Shown here piece after piece: positions 1 through 13,316 of a stretch of 64,000 nucleotides of DNA. Each line of letters opens with the position of its first letter. Within the stretch, counting starts at the first letter, position 1. The notes beneath the pieces were generated by a model, which saw only the letters and a list, made by a program, of their open reading frames with translations, searched no databases and had not been told where the DNA came from. Source of the stretch: Coffea arabica (Eukaryota > Streptophyta > Magnoliopsida > Gentianales > Rubiaceae); NCBI RefSeq assembly GCF_036785885.1, contig NC_092322.1, positions 17,320,466-17,384,465 on the forward strand, written 5' to 3'. The translations under genes were made by a program, and so were the position numbers.

Positions 1-53
1 ATTTTTAGAATATTAAATGTTTCAAAATTTGCATCTCGTCAAAACTGCGATCG
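1..53. other. Left-edge flank of decayed LTR
   Basis: Short AT-rich stretch before the decayed LTR. No gene or element is recognised in it. Confidence 0.4.
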
Positions 54-2497
54 GGTGAGGATTCGAAAGTTATTTTCATATCTTTTATTTTTATCTTACT
101 TGCCCTAAATTCTTGATTGATATAATGGTTGAGTCATGATTTTTATCCTATAGCTTTATTCAATTTGGTGCATGTTGAGTTTTATAGCTAATGTGACCAA
201 CTAGTAAGGTGTTTGCAATAAATTTAGTAGACAAGAGGGAGTTTTGTACAAAATGGATTATGTGACAAGAGTTGTTAAGAGATAATTGGAGAAAAGATAG
301 AGATTCGGGTGAATTAGAGATAAAGAGATAGACTTAAGTTGCACTCTTGCTATTTGTCTCTCATCTAACCAATCTTGACCTTGACCAAGACCAATACTTG
401 TTCAACCAATCTTTCATTTCATTATCATTTCTTCTTCTTTCTTGCTAGCTTCGCCGACTTTGAGGAGAGAAAATGGGAGAGAGAAAAAAAACTCAATTTC
501 AAGTCTTGATTTCTTGTCTAATTAGTAAGAAAACAAGAGAGAAACCTTAATCCACTCCGTAAATTCTTGAGGCAAGTTCGGAAGGAAGCTCTTGGAGGAG
601 TTCTTGGAGGAAGGAAGCTTTCCAACTTTCTTGATTTGCTTTCCATATTAGGTTTTGGAGGTAAAGAGATAAAACCTTGCTAGAAAACCTATCTTTTTCC
701 CTTATCTTTAAGTTTAGTTGAAGTATGATGTCATAGAAACTAAAGGAAGAACTTTTATGGAGGATTTCATATTTTTCTCAAGTTATATTATAAATTTTCA
801 ACTTTAGTGCATAAAGTATATAGTCTTTAGAGTTTCTGTATGTGAAATTTTGATGGATTATTTTGCCCTGAATATGTACCATATACCTTATGACATGTTA
901 GTTTTGATTGCTAGTGTATTTGCCATGAAAATAGGATTGAAAGTTGGAGGTTTAAATAGAGAACTTGGGGACAAGTTGCTGCAAATTCTTCTTTGGTTAG
1001 CCGAGTGAGGAAGGGAGAGTTTGAGTTTTAACTTTAGGGTGATTTTGACATACTTTTGCTTGAGATACTCGATAAAACCTTGATTTTCACATACATGTTG
1101 TTTTGGAGATAAAACAAATAGGTTTAAGAGGAAGGAAATTAATTTTTTCCAAACCACTTTATTGTTGCTAATTTTTAGTTTTGAATTTCGAGAATCTTGT
1201 CACATTTCTTTCAAAATTCTTGCCTATAATCAACATATTTTCACTCCATATTATGCTTGAAGCATTGAGCTGCTATATACGTGGTTTTCCCCTTGATTTG
1301 AACAAGAAAATGTTGTGATTTTTGGAAGCTATGTTGGAAAAAATGTGTGATGTCTAAGTGAAAGTTTGTTGGACTCTTACTATATTATATATGATCGCAG
1401 GATTTGAGAGTGACCATTAGGCAAAACCTACGCTTGAAGTCGATAGAACTTGATAAGTTGGTGAGTGTTCCAATTGCATGGTAAAACTTGCCGCTTGATT
1501 GAAATGTTCTCTTTGATGAGATTGTTAAATACTTGACTTGAGATAGATGATTGATTGAATGCTATTAAAATGCTCCTGAATTGTTTGGTTGGACGAGTAT
1601 GTACTTTATCGCACTTGTTCTAATTTGACTAAAGTACTGTGCACCGTTTGCAAGTGAAACGATATTCATATGCATGACTTGAAAGTCGTTTGGGTACGTT
1701 ATTCCATCGACTATACTGAGTGTTTGGGATCCCAAACCCCATTGCCTAATTGGTCGAATCGAGTTCGTAAGGGTTTGGTTGAAATGATTAATGAACCATG
1801 GATAGTATTTATTATTTATTCCATTGGATTCAATATATTCGAATATTACCCCACCTGTTATATTTGGAGTTCGGATCCAATAGAGGGATAATCGGTGGAC
1901 GGATACTAGAGTGAAATGGTGATCTATAGAGTATTGTTATTGTATTCTAAGGTTGAAGGAGCGTTAACGAATTCAAGACAAGTTGCAACTAAACTGGTTC
2001 GCGAAAGCAATTGTATCCTTACACGTGAAAGTGTTATTTGTTTACTTGAAATGTTAATGATCTATCTTGTTGGTGTTCACTTTCTTCGCTTTAAGATGGT
2101 AATATACGTGATTATTATCTTGCCACTATACTTGCATGTTTTCTTGAAACCTCACTGGACGAAAACTCACCCCATAAATTTGTTTTCCTTATAGGGTCGA
2201 GAACATGAGATTGAGAATCAGAGAAGGTAGAATTTTGTCTAAGTTTTTGTTAAGTGTCCTAATGAACCCTTCTTAGTTTTATCTCGGATTTTGGTTTATA
2301 AGTTTAAATCTTTTGTTATATTTTGAGCTTGTATAGACAATCAAAATTAATGTACACGTGCACGGAAGTTTCGAAAGTGTTATTGTTATTGAAGTTATTA
2401 TATTGCTTTTGAGGTTCATGAATAAGTCGTGACGAAAATTAGGCAGGCGGCCCGCCAAATCCTGGGATATGCTCTAGAGGAAGGTGAGGTTGTCATA
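54..2497 (+). mobile_element. Decayed solo LTR (same superfamily as the 28.9-kb LTR)
   Basis: The stretch is homologous along its length to the solo LTR at 28871-31650. The start GGTGAGGATTCGAAAG matches TGTGAGGACCTGAAAA there. The block with GTTAAGAGATAATTGGAGAA lies the same distance in (about 250 bp). The segment GTACTTTATCGCACTTG recurs, and the 3' end carries the shared motif (AAAATTAGGCAGGCGGCCCG ... GGAAGGTGAGGTTGTCATA) in place of the usual TGTCACA. The flanking 5-mers, GATCG and GACCT, match only partly, as expected for an old insertion. No PBS, PPT or partner LTR is visible, so it is called solo or truncated. The small reading frames inside are not genes. Confidence 0.7.
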
Positions 2498-3087
2498 GAC
2501 CTATGTATTGAAACCGATATACAACGTTCCGAGCTGCGACCGCAACTACGACTTTGAACCATGATGCTTGCTACAAGAAGAATTGGGGCTTAAAACCAGT
2601 GTATCTAGGAGAAGGTGCAAAGAGTTTATCATTCTGGTAATAACACAAACTTATTGAGGCAAATCACAACACCTATCAATTCCATAATCCTTTGGTGGCA
2701 GTGCTGAAGGTAGGAGGTGAACAAGCAAACAATAAAAAAACAATTTTTTTTTTTGAAATGGCAACAAGGATGCACCACAAGGGAATCACATCATCAAGCT
2801 TTTACTCCAAAATAACCTCAACTCCCCCCCCCCCCCAGGGGAAAAAACAAAAGGATATGGTCTACTTTAACACAGCTCATGAACAGCATTTAAGACATAA
2901 AAGATGAATTTTTTGACATCTTGAAACCATCTTCAGCTGGTTTCACTTGTTTCCATGACAGAACCAAACACAACTTGTGACAGATTCATTCAACAATATC
3001 AAATGCACTGTTCACTCTGCCCCCCGAAAATCCTATATTGACAAAAGAAAAAGCTAATGATAATGCAGTAACACAAATAAATGCAAG
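2498..3087. other. 3' flank and UTR of the RING-CH gene
   Basis: Non-coding stretch between the decayed LTR and the stop codon of the minus-strand RING-CH gene. It probably contains the 3'UTR. A poly-C run is at 2824-2836. No other feature was seen. Confidence 0.45.
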
Positions 3088-4832
3088 TCATGTTGCATGA
3101 GAACCATGTGTTCTTGAAGCCCATATGCCAAATACAAGAAACCAGAAAACAAACAAGATGGCCCAATATCGTGCTGGTCCATACTTGATTCTTGTCAGCA
3201 CAAACTGCAGGTTGCAGAAAGAGGAGAAATTATAGTGTCAGATCAACGTAAAATTAAAAAGAAATAGACATTAGTAAAGTGGATCCTGTAACTGATTAAT
3301 AGCAGAATTAGTAATGCCAATTTCCCACAAACATGACCTAAGTGCTTTAGAGCATCCTCAGAAACTTGGTTTTAAAAAAAAAAAAAAAAGGGCGTCAACA
3401 AAAGGAAGACCCATAAAGGGTTTTATACTCACTGATGTTAAATAGCTAATACTACATGGGAAAGTGGGAATAACAAAAGGAAGCCACGAATATAAGAGAA
3501 ACCCTTGGTAGTATGCTACTGCTTGTTAATGTATAGAGGAACAGTTCGTAAAATAACGAACAAAACTAAACCAAAATATAAGGAACATTTGCTTTGGTCA
3601 CTCCTCACATAAAAGTAACAAAAAATTGAAAACCTCAATCGTCCTTTAGTATTATGAAATGACAAACAAAACCAACTCCCAACATATTGAATATGTAATA
3701 AAGTCCTAATTACATTATATATGGTTTTTGACATAATAGATCAGCTAAAGTTGTTTTCAATTCTAGGAAAGAGAAAGGAAATCAATGAGATAAATCTTCC
3801 TTCAGAAACATTTTATTTTCCTGATTACCCTTTTTTCTATTTTCTTTTGTTTCATTTATGTACATTTCCAGTTTTCGGTTCAATGGAGACAAGGGCGATG
3901 ATTCAAATGATGATGACCCCCAACCACCCAACCCCCCCCCCCCCCCCAAAAAAAAACAAAACAAAACAAAAATATGTCACAGCCATACTAAATCTTTAAA
4001 ACCTTCTCACTGGAAATGAATTTTCCCGACCCCTGCATAGCAGTACTGTGGCAAAATCAGATTTACTACGGTCAAGCCAATTAGTTCTGAAAAACAGTGA
4101 CCTCAATCCCACTGTTTTCAGCTTTTGAACCAACCAACCACCATTCTCATTGTTTTCCACTCAACAGCCTTTACTTTGGATATTATCTAACCATTTTGTG
4201 CCAACTACTTTCTGGACTGTCACTCTCATTGTTATACATTGAGCAGAACTATGTGGAATATTACTTAACCACTTTCCTCCTGCAACTTTCCCCAGTTCAA
4301 AATGACAGCTTTAAAAATTAAAAGAGAAGTTAGATATTACATTCAAATTGAATTTTATACTTATTATATACAATAAAAATTTACCTTTGAGACAGAAAAT
4401 TGAGTTCATGAACAATCGTTTGCCCAAGGATCAAATCCATAGGAAAGCTGATTTTCTACAATTTTGTTGACAAATAAGAGATTCCTCTTTAAGCACATTA
4501 AAAGCTCATGTTGCAGTAGAAATTTAAGTAGGTCTATGATGAAAACTGAAAACCAACTGTCAAATAGCAGGAGACTGAGTCTCGACAATGACAAGCATTG
4601 CCAAATACTGTAATCACTGGATACCTATCAATGTAAAATGCCAAAATACTACCCACCACTATTTTTATATAACTGAATGTAGCAAGGGCGGAATTCTATA
4701 ATACTCATGCAATCGGACAAAAAGACTGATGAAAAGGATTACTTACAAAACGAAAGAAGATTACAACTGTTAAAGCACAGACGCCTCCAAGAAGAATATG
4801 TAGACCATTTTTTGCAGTTTTCTGCCAAAAAA

Positions 4833-4868
<36 letters not shown>

Positions 4869-7800
4869 TTGGTCAAGGCATAGTTGTCAGTGTAAAATAT
4901 AGTAAACTAAACAATAAAGTTAGAAAACAGCAACATCAAGCAAGTGGCAAGAAGGGTCAAAAACAAACTTTTCAACCATCACTAATGATGTTACACTGAT
5001 TCAACAACTATAAAGGCACAAACCAGGCGATGCAGCCTCCTCCAATCTTGTGCAAAATGTTATAGAAAATTAAGCATTACACTACCAGAGATGTCAGGAA
5101 TTGTTTGCAATTGCAAGCCTAAGTGTTTTCAAAAGTCAGAATCATTTTAATTCATGAAGAAATCTCATTACAAGTTGACATTTCAATTTATAGGAAAGAA
5201 GGTTTCGTATACATAAGTTGTGATTACATTACTAGATAGAAATGTTGTCTGCCTTCATCTCAGTTGTTATTCCCTGACTTACCTTTCATTTTATTCAAAA
5301 CAGCTAATACAACCATCAAAGAGCTCCCTGTCTATCTCACTTTAGGGTTTTAGCACAAAATAAAAGGTCCTTGTGCAATATTTCCATAATTAGCATGCTA
5401 AGAATCATGGACACAACAATGAGCCATTATTAGCTAAAGATTTTAAAAGGGACTAGAATAATAAGAGAGATGCTACATATCAATCAGTAGACCAATAACA
5501 ATACAGTTTAGAAGACAAATACAGCAGGCCATTTTCAAATTTATATTTAGAGAATCAAATATAGCCCATTAGTTAAAGATCTTTCTATTTTTAGAATGAG
5601 GATGCAAATTTACACTGCCTCTATAATAACCAAAAAAATAAAAAGGTACATACCAAAACTAAGCTATACATCGCTCAAAAAATTTCAAAGAAAAAATGGT
5701 TCAATTAGTTAGGTAAACTGTTCAAATCGAAGCTAAAGTGGCAGATTCATTGCTTTACCAAAAATTACCAACATTACATGCAAATCTTCAAGCTTCTAAA
5801 TATCTACATGCACTATCAAATGCAGAAAATCCACCTTTCTTTGCCAGCTTCAACTACATCTTATCATTTGCTTTAAAAAAGTGGGGAAAAAAGGTATCCT
5901 TTTCCTGAAAGCATGGAGAAACTACAAAAAAGAATTCCAGAAGAGGGAAGAGAGAAGGAAATATCATGTGAAAAGATGTAAGACTATCACATCTCCAGTC
6001 AGATATGGAGAAAGCCGAATTAACTTCTTAAAACTCCCAATGAATCTTTGACAAGATAATTGCAGAAGCCATCTGCAGTGAGATGGAAGCTTAAAAATTA
6101 GTTAAGCAGTGATGCAGAAAGCTGAAAATCTATGAGAGTAACTCAACCTTGGAGGAATCAATTAAGGAGCAAGTAAGTCCTTGCTTAGGTTTAAAAAGTA
6201 TATAATATGCTGTGGATGATGGAGAAAGAATCACCTCTCTTAATAAACGTGTAATATGGATATTAGTTTCTCAAAGCTGTGTACCTAAATGTTAAAGGAA
6301 AATTTGGCATAAGGGAAGAGGAAGAGTTTCAATTTATGGGTGGGGTGTAACTTTTGAGAAACTTTCAAAAAGTGATTGGTTACTATATAACAAATTTTCA
6401 TAATATGAAGTTCTATCACCAAAATACCCAAGTGGCCTAATTCAGCCAAATGAATCCCTTTTCCCTTCTACCTCTCCATCTACCACCCCATTATGCCACC
6501 ACCACCATCACCTTCCTCCACAAAAAACCAACCCCAATTTCCTCTGGAAACTCCACCTCATATTCCCCTTAGATTTCCCTCTCTGTAATATCCAATTGAA
6601 ACTTCCCTTCCTCATAAGCTCCTTGTGAGCAAATGCTCAGCTGGAAGAGAAATAATCTACAAAACCAAGGGACTTGTCTATGAAGACAACATTTCAAAAG
6701 TAAGTGCCACACTTGAACAGAATGATCAGAACTCAGAACAAAACACCAATGAAACTTGACAAAGCCAACAGAGGTAGAACTCCATTAAGATTTATGCAAA
6801 CTGGATGGAAAATTGGGTTGTTCTTCATTCATATACTCCCTAAAGCTATATAGCCAATATCTAGGCACATATCCAAATAGTAGACAACATAAAGAGAAAC
6901 AACCAGTTGAGGTAAATGCTCTTCCTTACAGGACATGACATCAGAGATTGAGTAATTGACTTCATATCTTCTTAGACACAAGCTATTCAAAACATATAAA
7001 ACCATATACTAATTTTCAGTTGAATTTCTATTTATTCATATCACTTGTATTAAATTGCAGATTCAATTAACATTTTCCCCATAATAGAAAGTGCTTTACA
7101 CTTGGAAATTGGGTTTTTTCTTTCTTTTTCCCCCCCTTTTCTTTTCTTGGGGTCAAAGATAGGTAAATATGGCTATCCAAGAAAAAAATATGACCACAGC
7201 AATCTTTTAAATTTACTATTTATTCTCATCACTCATTATGAATTCCATATGTAGATAACATTTTTCTTATACATCAAAAGTACTCTATGATTAAGATTTG
7301 GTATTTGTTTAAAGATATGTATGTATGTTCGTATCCCCATAGACACAGGATATTGAAAACAAATACAAGACCACAATAATACTCAATTGACTTTTATTAT
7401 AAGTGTTCTTGTTACTAAGGTTTTCCCATTCATACAAAGTACTGTAAACTTAAAATTTGATATTTTTACTTTTTACATGTGCAAGTATGTTCATCAACCA
7501 AGTGACAAAGTAACATTTTACACATCATACAAAGTGCTTTAGATATCTTTTAAAAGACATGTAAGTGCAGTAATATTTTTCCCATACATAGAAAGTACGT
7601 TTTTCAACTGAGTTAACTACTATCTTCCCATAAATAGAAAGTACATTACATACAATGATTGGTACTTCTTTAAAGATGTGTAAGTACAAAACTGACTAAG
7701 TGACAAGCAAGATTATTCCTACACATGGAAGGTACATTACATACAAAATATGGTAGTAATCTAGATATCTAAATATATCTCTAAACCGGGTATATCAATG

Positions 7801-10800
7801 TAGGATGGCAAATGTAATTATGGTTCAATATGTAATTAACATACTTATTAATTCTTATCACTTGCACATGAACGCAATATTCATCCTGCACTTAGCAAGT
7901 ACCTCACGGACAATGTGTAGTACCAATTTTAGATATGTAACTACATTTCTCAAATGATTAGATCACCTTAGCCTGGTGAATGAAAATCCAATTTAACACC
8001 TTTACAGTTTTTTATCTTCATATTCAGAGATGAGAAACACAAAATACAAGGCAATGAATCAAAGGGGCATATATATTTTGGAATTTCAGGAATGAAAGAC
8101 AACCATTAAACAGTGGCAAATTTACAAGATAAACTATAACTAGGATAATTGCCTGAATTAAATGGTGAAAACCAATCACCAAAAATTTCTACTCTTTCTC
8201 ACTAAAACCACATTTCTTCTTCCTAATTCAATTATCTTAAAAAATTTAGAATAAAAAAAAAAACCAACAATCATCCTCTCATGCACCACATCCTTCAATT
8301 ACTTCCAAAAATTTCATCCTTTGCCTTCCTCATAGAGAAAGGCATCATGTCCATTTCCTATTTTCACTTCTTCCCATTGAGTATAACATTTTATACCAGA
8401 TTCCCTCACTTGGTGTCGTAATGCGGCAGAGTAGAAGCCATAACTTGAACAGCAGTTGAACAATTCAGGATTGCAATTAAACCCCCTTTAAGATTCCCAA
8501 TCTCGATATGCTCCATGATCTCAGGATTAACTTCCAGGAAAACAAGGGAAACCCCTTCAATTATCTGGACTAGGATAGAATCCACCACAATAAACCCATC
8601 ATCAATTGCCAATGGTCCGAATTCCTTATACAGGGGAAAATGATGTCGAGGTTTCGGAGGGGCAGGGTTTTTGTGGAGGAATATGGTGCTAGTGATGGTT
8701 GTGGTGGGGTAATGGTGGTGGTGGGGGGAAAGGGAGGAGGAATTCACTTTGTTGGGGGCAGCAGCAGAGGCATGGAAATGGCAGCTGGATGCATTTAGGA
8801 TTTCTGGCAGAAAAGTTGAAAATTGAATACCCATGTAGTACTCAACTGAATTAGCCCACTTAAATATTTTGGTAAATTAGCTTGAAGTTAATTTTTTTTT
8901 AAACCTTTTAGTAGTAGCCAATTCTTCCTTTAAAATTTTCTCAAAAGTTACACCCTTTTCCTAAATATTAACTCTTCCTTTTTCCATTGTGTTAAATTTT
9001 CTCTAATGTCTAGGTACCAGCAGATTGAGCACTAGCAGTGGTGCAGTGCAGCAGCTGGACTTGAGGTCAGATTGGATGTCTCAGATATTGCACAACAGGA
9101 GGTAATTAGGTGACTACAATTTGTCTAAGTAGCTGCCAAACAAATGACATAGTTTCACCTTCCATGGGACAAGGGAGATGGTTGGAGTTGCCAGGTCAGT
9201 CGCCAGGAAACTTCCATGGGTCTAGGGGGATGAAACAATACGCTTTTTAGCAGAAATAAGAACTATACGCACTAGCATATGTACCATGGCAATGCATAAG
9301 AAAATTTTCCCAGCTGCTCTTCGTCTTACTTAAAAACTCTAGAGTTCCTTGTGTAATCAATGGAGTACAAAAGTTTTTCTTTTCCATGGCTTTCCATTAA
9401 AAAGTCAAACCAAAAATAAATATCCTTTTTTTTTAATGTAGAAATTGCGCCAGGTTCTGAAGTTAGTGGACTTCAACAATTCCTTGTATCTTTTCTAGTT
9501 AACAATGCCGAGCTCAAATGCAACAAGAATTCAGGAAAACAGAATGAGAATACAAGCATTTACTTGCACTAAGCATCCAGTTTTTACAAGTCAAATACTC
9601 CATGCATTGAATTTTCCACTGTTCTATTGTTTTTATTACTTGTATTAAGATGCTTGAAGAAATTTTCTAAGGCAAAGAGAATGAAGCAAGACGGTAAACT
9701 TAAACTAACTCTAATATCATTAATCAACAGTCAAAAATAAAACATTAATTGATGAACAATTCAAATATATTCTATGACAAAGATAGACACTGAACAGTGA
9801 GTATCTACAAGGCTACCTTTGTGTCAAAGAGTTCTTATCCATATTTGACAAGAAGATTAATGAATGAAGATCATTCCTATAGGTAAAGAAACCTTGCAAA
9901 TGAAGACAACGTTCTGAATTTGACATCAAGAGATGACCAATACACCAAAGGATGACAACAAAAGGTAGGTTAATATCATATAGCTGACCAATATTATGGG
10001 TTTATAAGCACTAGACTAGTCAAACTAAGACGTTCCCTAAAAGACCCACTAAATGAGGCAAAATTTTAAAATATCACAACTGCTAGAATTTCTAAGTATC
10101 ATTAGAACACCTTAGAGATTTTCTGAGATCCAAACTGTCCGAGAAAAGGAATTACATCATAGAATTTTATTAACTTGGTAAATTTAAGTGTCCACTCAAG
10201 TGATTTACCACTATCTAACAGAATTAGCTTTCTCAAAAACACAAAAAAATTGGTGTCCAACTAAAGTGAGAGAAGCAACTCCAAGTACCTTTCCAACCCG
10301 AGGAGCAATGAGCCATGCCAGTGTAACAGTGAGTAACCCTGTAGCTAGAAGGATACCAGTACCTTCCACAGCCCATTTGGCTGCAGTATTTTCACCAGCT
10401 ACACGCTCTTCCATCACAATATTTGGAGCTGAAGGCTGCTCATTGACAACTTGTGAAGCAGTAGTAGTGTTATTAATATTAGGACCAAACCACAGTGAGA
10501 TTTCACTTAGCCTTTGCCTTCGAATAGCAGCAACAGCATCAGGATCCACCACTGAATTCCACTGTAGTTGTGCAGGAATAGGTTCTCCATTAGCCGTCCT
10601 TTCCCTCAATGCTTCATTCTCCTTCAAAGCATTAATAACTTTCTTTACATCTGAAGCTTTAATGTTCTTTGCAACACATCCACAAATCTCACAGACAGTT
10701 GATCCATGGTTGACAAACCACTTCAGGGCACATGCATAGTGAACAAGAGCAAGATCATTCTTGCAAGCACATCCAAGCTCCAATAGTCTGTCTTCATTCT

Positions 10801-11182
10801 GATCATACCCCATTTCCACATCCATACTACAAACAAAAACCTCCCCATTTGGACTAACAAATTCAACATATCCAGATCTTTTCCTGTTGGTTGTAGCATA
10901 TGAATCTTTTCCAACATCTGTAGAGATGATTTCACCACTAATCATGACCTCCTGGCTTCCATTAGGTGCCTCACTTGATGGCGGAACAATGCCCAGGAAT
11001 CCCAAAGCAGCATTTCCCTTTTTCTCAGCTTCAGTACACTGGCATACCCGACAAGCAGCTGCTCCTACCTCCTTGTCTACACTCTGGTGCAATCTAGAAT
11101 TAATCCTACTTTGTTCATCCTCAGTAGCTGAACAAACCATGATATGTTTGTCATGACTTAAAGGTGACTTTTCCTTATCCAT
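3088..11182 (-). CDS. RING-CH (RINGv, MARCH-like) zinc-finger membrane protein, probable E3 ubiquitin ligase
   Basis: Three coding exons on the minus strand: 11182-10289 (298 codons), 4821-4747 (25 codons) and 3204-3088 (38 codons plus TGA), all in phase 0 with GT-AG borders; product 361 residues. The C4HC3 RING-CH ligands are C44, C47, C138, C140, H148, C151, C164 and C167, with the conserved stretch CKNDLALVHYACALKWF before the CEIC pair. About 90 residues separate the first and second cysteine pairs, as in the plant At1g50440-like family. Three hydrophobic segments follow, one near residues 272-292 in exon 1, one in exon 2 and one in exon 3, so the protein should sit in a membrane with the RING in the cytosol. 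Members of this family act as E3 ligases on membrane targets; the substrate is unknown. The start at 11182 is the ATG four codons into a frame that opens with TTG. The start codon is less certain than the exons. Confidence 0.95.
4836..4863. repeat. (GA)n microsatellite
   Basis: About 14 GA units in the large intron of the RING-CH gene, just 15 bp upstream of the acceptor of exon 2 on the transcribed strand, where they read as TC and extend the polypyrimidine tract. Confidence 0.9.
6450..6572 (+). pseudogene. Truncated copy of the small coding unit found inverted at 8.4-8.8 kb
   Basis: A 40-codon frame beginning MNPFSLLPLH. Its segment HYATTTITFLHKKPTP matches HYPTTTITSTIFLHKNPAP of the 142-codon frame on the other strand. 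About 130 bp upstream of its start also matches the corresponding upstream DNA of the other copy, for example GTGTAACTTTTGAGAAA and GTGGGCTAATTCAG-like blocks. It stops early at TAG and lacks the C-terminal half. Homology to the other copy is seen; the function is not known. Confidence 0.45.
8406..8834 (-). CDS. Unidentified 142-codon frame inside the RING-CH intron
   Basis: Single open frame starting MGIQFSTFLPEILNASSCHF and ending at TGA after TLPHYDTK. Residues 1-60 are rich in Ser, Pro, His and Thr and low in acidic residues, resembling a plastid transit peptide. The second half (from about residue 70) is compact, with a hydrophobic stretch GFIVVDSILVQIIEGVSLVF and no low complexity, which looks like real coding sequence. 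I do not recognise the family. It lies on the same strand as the host gene inside an intron, and a truncated inverted paralogue lies 1.8 kb away. It may be a small gene, a first exon, or a duplicated gene fragment. Confidence 0.35.
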   Translation of the reverse strand: MGIQFSTFLPEILNASSCHFHASAAAPNKVNSSSLSPHHHHYPTTTITSTIFLHKNPAPPKPRHHFPLYKEFGPLAIDDGFIVVDSILVQIIEGVSLVFLEVNPEIMEHIEIGNLKGGLIAILNCSTAVQVMASTLPHYDTK

Positions 11183-11259
11183 CACATTCAAGTTGTGAAT
11201 GTTGGAAAAGGAAGATCAATTATAGCATCAAAATAACAATCAAATACAAAAGGGGAGCT

Positions 11260-13195
11260 CCTTGCAGACACTGTCGTGAAACACTAAATAGCAAATTCCA
11301 GAAAAGTATTATTCTCTGATGACAAAATGTTCGTCTTCTACAAAGAAATCCAAAGACCAAGCACATGAAAGTACAGGAGTCTACAATTTTGGAGAATACA
11401 TATATGAAGTATCTCCAGCTGAACTACAAATGCTTAAGATCCCAAGCTCTTGAACTGTATCCATACTACATTTCAGTCCTTTTCAGTGCACTCTAGAGAG
11501 AACCTAAAGAGGAAAAGAAAAAATAGAAGACGACATTTAACAGGGAGTTAAAACAACTTATTCCATCAACAAATTATCAATAGCTATTTAGTTGTTCAAT
11601 TAAACACGTAAGTTTAGCATTTAACATAGAGACCTCAGTTCATACAATAGGTAGGCGTATCCCACCCACACTTTGCCCTTGTGTATGTAGCTGTGCATCA
11701 CGTTGCTTTTAGAGGCAACAAGATTAAGAGCTGAAATATTAACTACTAGTGAGATAAAGTTGAAGCAGCTTTCCATGATTATATGTGGATGAATGTCATT
11801 AAGCGGTGGGGAGGTCACGCACCTATGTAAAACTATAATCATGTATCTTGGATTAAAAGAACATTTTTTTCCAAAAAGGCTATAATTCTAATATGGGTTA
11901 AAGAACTGACCCTTTATTTTAAGCGAAACTTTCAACAAACACTGACAGCATTGGCCAGTAAGTTTGATCATATGAAAAAAAAATGAAAGATAATTCACAA
12001 TGCCATTTCAGGAAAGAAGCAGACTCCATTCAGATCTCCCAAAAAGCAATCACCCAAGTTTGCTCAGAAAAATCCAGAAAAGGGAAACAACTGTAATTAC
12101 TGAATTGCAACTTTCCTGCTACCAGGATGACTTTGTGATAGTAATGCTTCCCCTAATCCCTATCGCAGTCAAAACAAGCACTCCACTACAAGCCCCATGT
12201 ATGCAATGGAATAAACAAATTAACTACAAACTCCTCCAAAATAAACAAGATTGGCAGAACATAATTTTTGAATTGTAAATTCAAACCACAAAGAACCTTA
12301 AATGGAGGGAGCAGCAAAATGTCAATGCAAAATTAAACTAAAGACAGTAAAGATGGAATTTTTATGAAAAACACTTCTCATCCAAGAAAAGAACATTACA
12401 CATAGAAATGACCAAGTTGATTATGATCCAGAAAAAACCCCACTCAACTATTTCAAAAGCAGTACAGTACTACTAACTTTTTAGCAGATTTAGTACTTAT
12501 TTTACAAGTTTCTTTTTCTTTCCTGCTGTAACTTGGTTACTTCAAAGTCCCCCCCCCCCTTCTTTGCCCCCAAAAGTGAAAAAAAGGTCACATAGTCACA
12601 GTCATAATTGATCAAGAAGTTGTATTTTCGAAATTAAAAAGCCACAAATTGATGATAACAAACTTCACACTTCCTATTAGGAACTATGCGAATGTTTGCA
12701 TCTACCTTAAATCCCAATTACTACAAAGCTTTAACCATAATGCACTCTTGCAATCTCCACCCATACTTTCCTAAAAGCTAGTCTTAGCATCCATTCGTAA
12801 TCAAATTAGGCATTTACTCAGTTCTGTTTCGAGGTGTATATCTTTTCCAGTTTGAAAATCTTCATATTGTCACTGCCCACAGACTGAATTCACCATAGAT
12901 AAAAGTTTTACTACTTGAGCACTAACCCAAAACTTCTCAAGAACCCCCCACTCTGGAGATCATAACTCATAATTGTTTGTGAACTAAACTCTGAAAATCT
13001 GAAAAATAAAATAAAATAAAATGGCACCACACCCATAAGCCCATTTCAACAATTGACAAAAAAATTCCAAGAACGCAATGTTATGCTTCAAATTAGTGTG
13101 TTAAATCCAAAATAAAAAGAAACCCATTTCAGAAACTCAATAAATGAAAAGAAATAATCAAAGAAAAAGGGGACTTCACAGAAGAAGAAACAGAC
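11260..13195 (-). other. Probable 5'UTR intron region of the RING-CH gene
   Basis: Non-coding stretch upstream of the start codon. No AG acceptor occurs on the minus strand for about 60 bp directly before the ATG, so the exon must extend to at least about 11258. A poly-C run is at 12550-12559. No other gene was seen. Confidence 0.3.
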
Positions 13196-13300
13196 CTCAG
13201 ATGTTGGAGTATGAGTGACGAGTGTCCTGATAAGGTGAAAAAGATACCCAATTCTAGAGCACCGAATGAACTACTCCTCCAATCATGGATGGCAATCTAA
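13196..13300 (-). promoter_or_regulatory. Possible 5'UTR exon with a short upstream ORF (RING-CH gene)
   Basis: The minus strand reads a leader-like stretch ending in CATCTGAG|GTCTG, a possible (weak) donor. A pure CT/GA tract lies directly upstream, as is common near plant transcription starts. The exon would contain an upstream ORF at 13286-13254, MIGGVVHSVL followed by a stop. This is inference from sequence style; no transcript data are available. Confidence 0.3.
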
Positions 13301-13316
13301 TCTAACTGTACAGATT

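Larger units (their letters stand above)
4822..10288 (-). other. 5.47-kb intron of the RING-CH gene
   Basis: Intron between the first and second coding exons, with donor GGAAAG|GTACTT and acceptor TTGGCAG|AAAACT. It is far longer than the second coding intron (1.54 kb). It contains two inverted, homologous copies of a small coding unit (near 6.3-6.6 kb and 8.4-9.0 kb), listed separately. The rest is AT-rich with no other recognised feature. Confidence 0.9.

Noticed and set aside
3782-3964. Glycine-rich minus frame
   Set aside because: Produced by a poly-C run at about 3932-3946.
10188-10739. 183-codon plus frame
   Set aside because: Antisense shadow of the first RING-CH coding exon.
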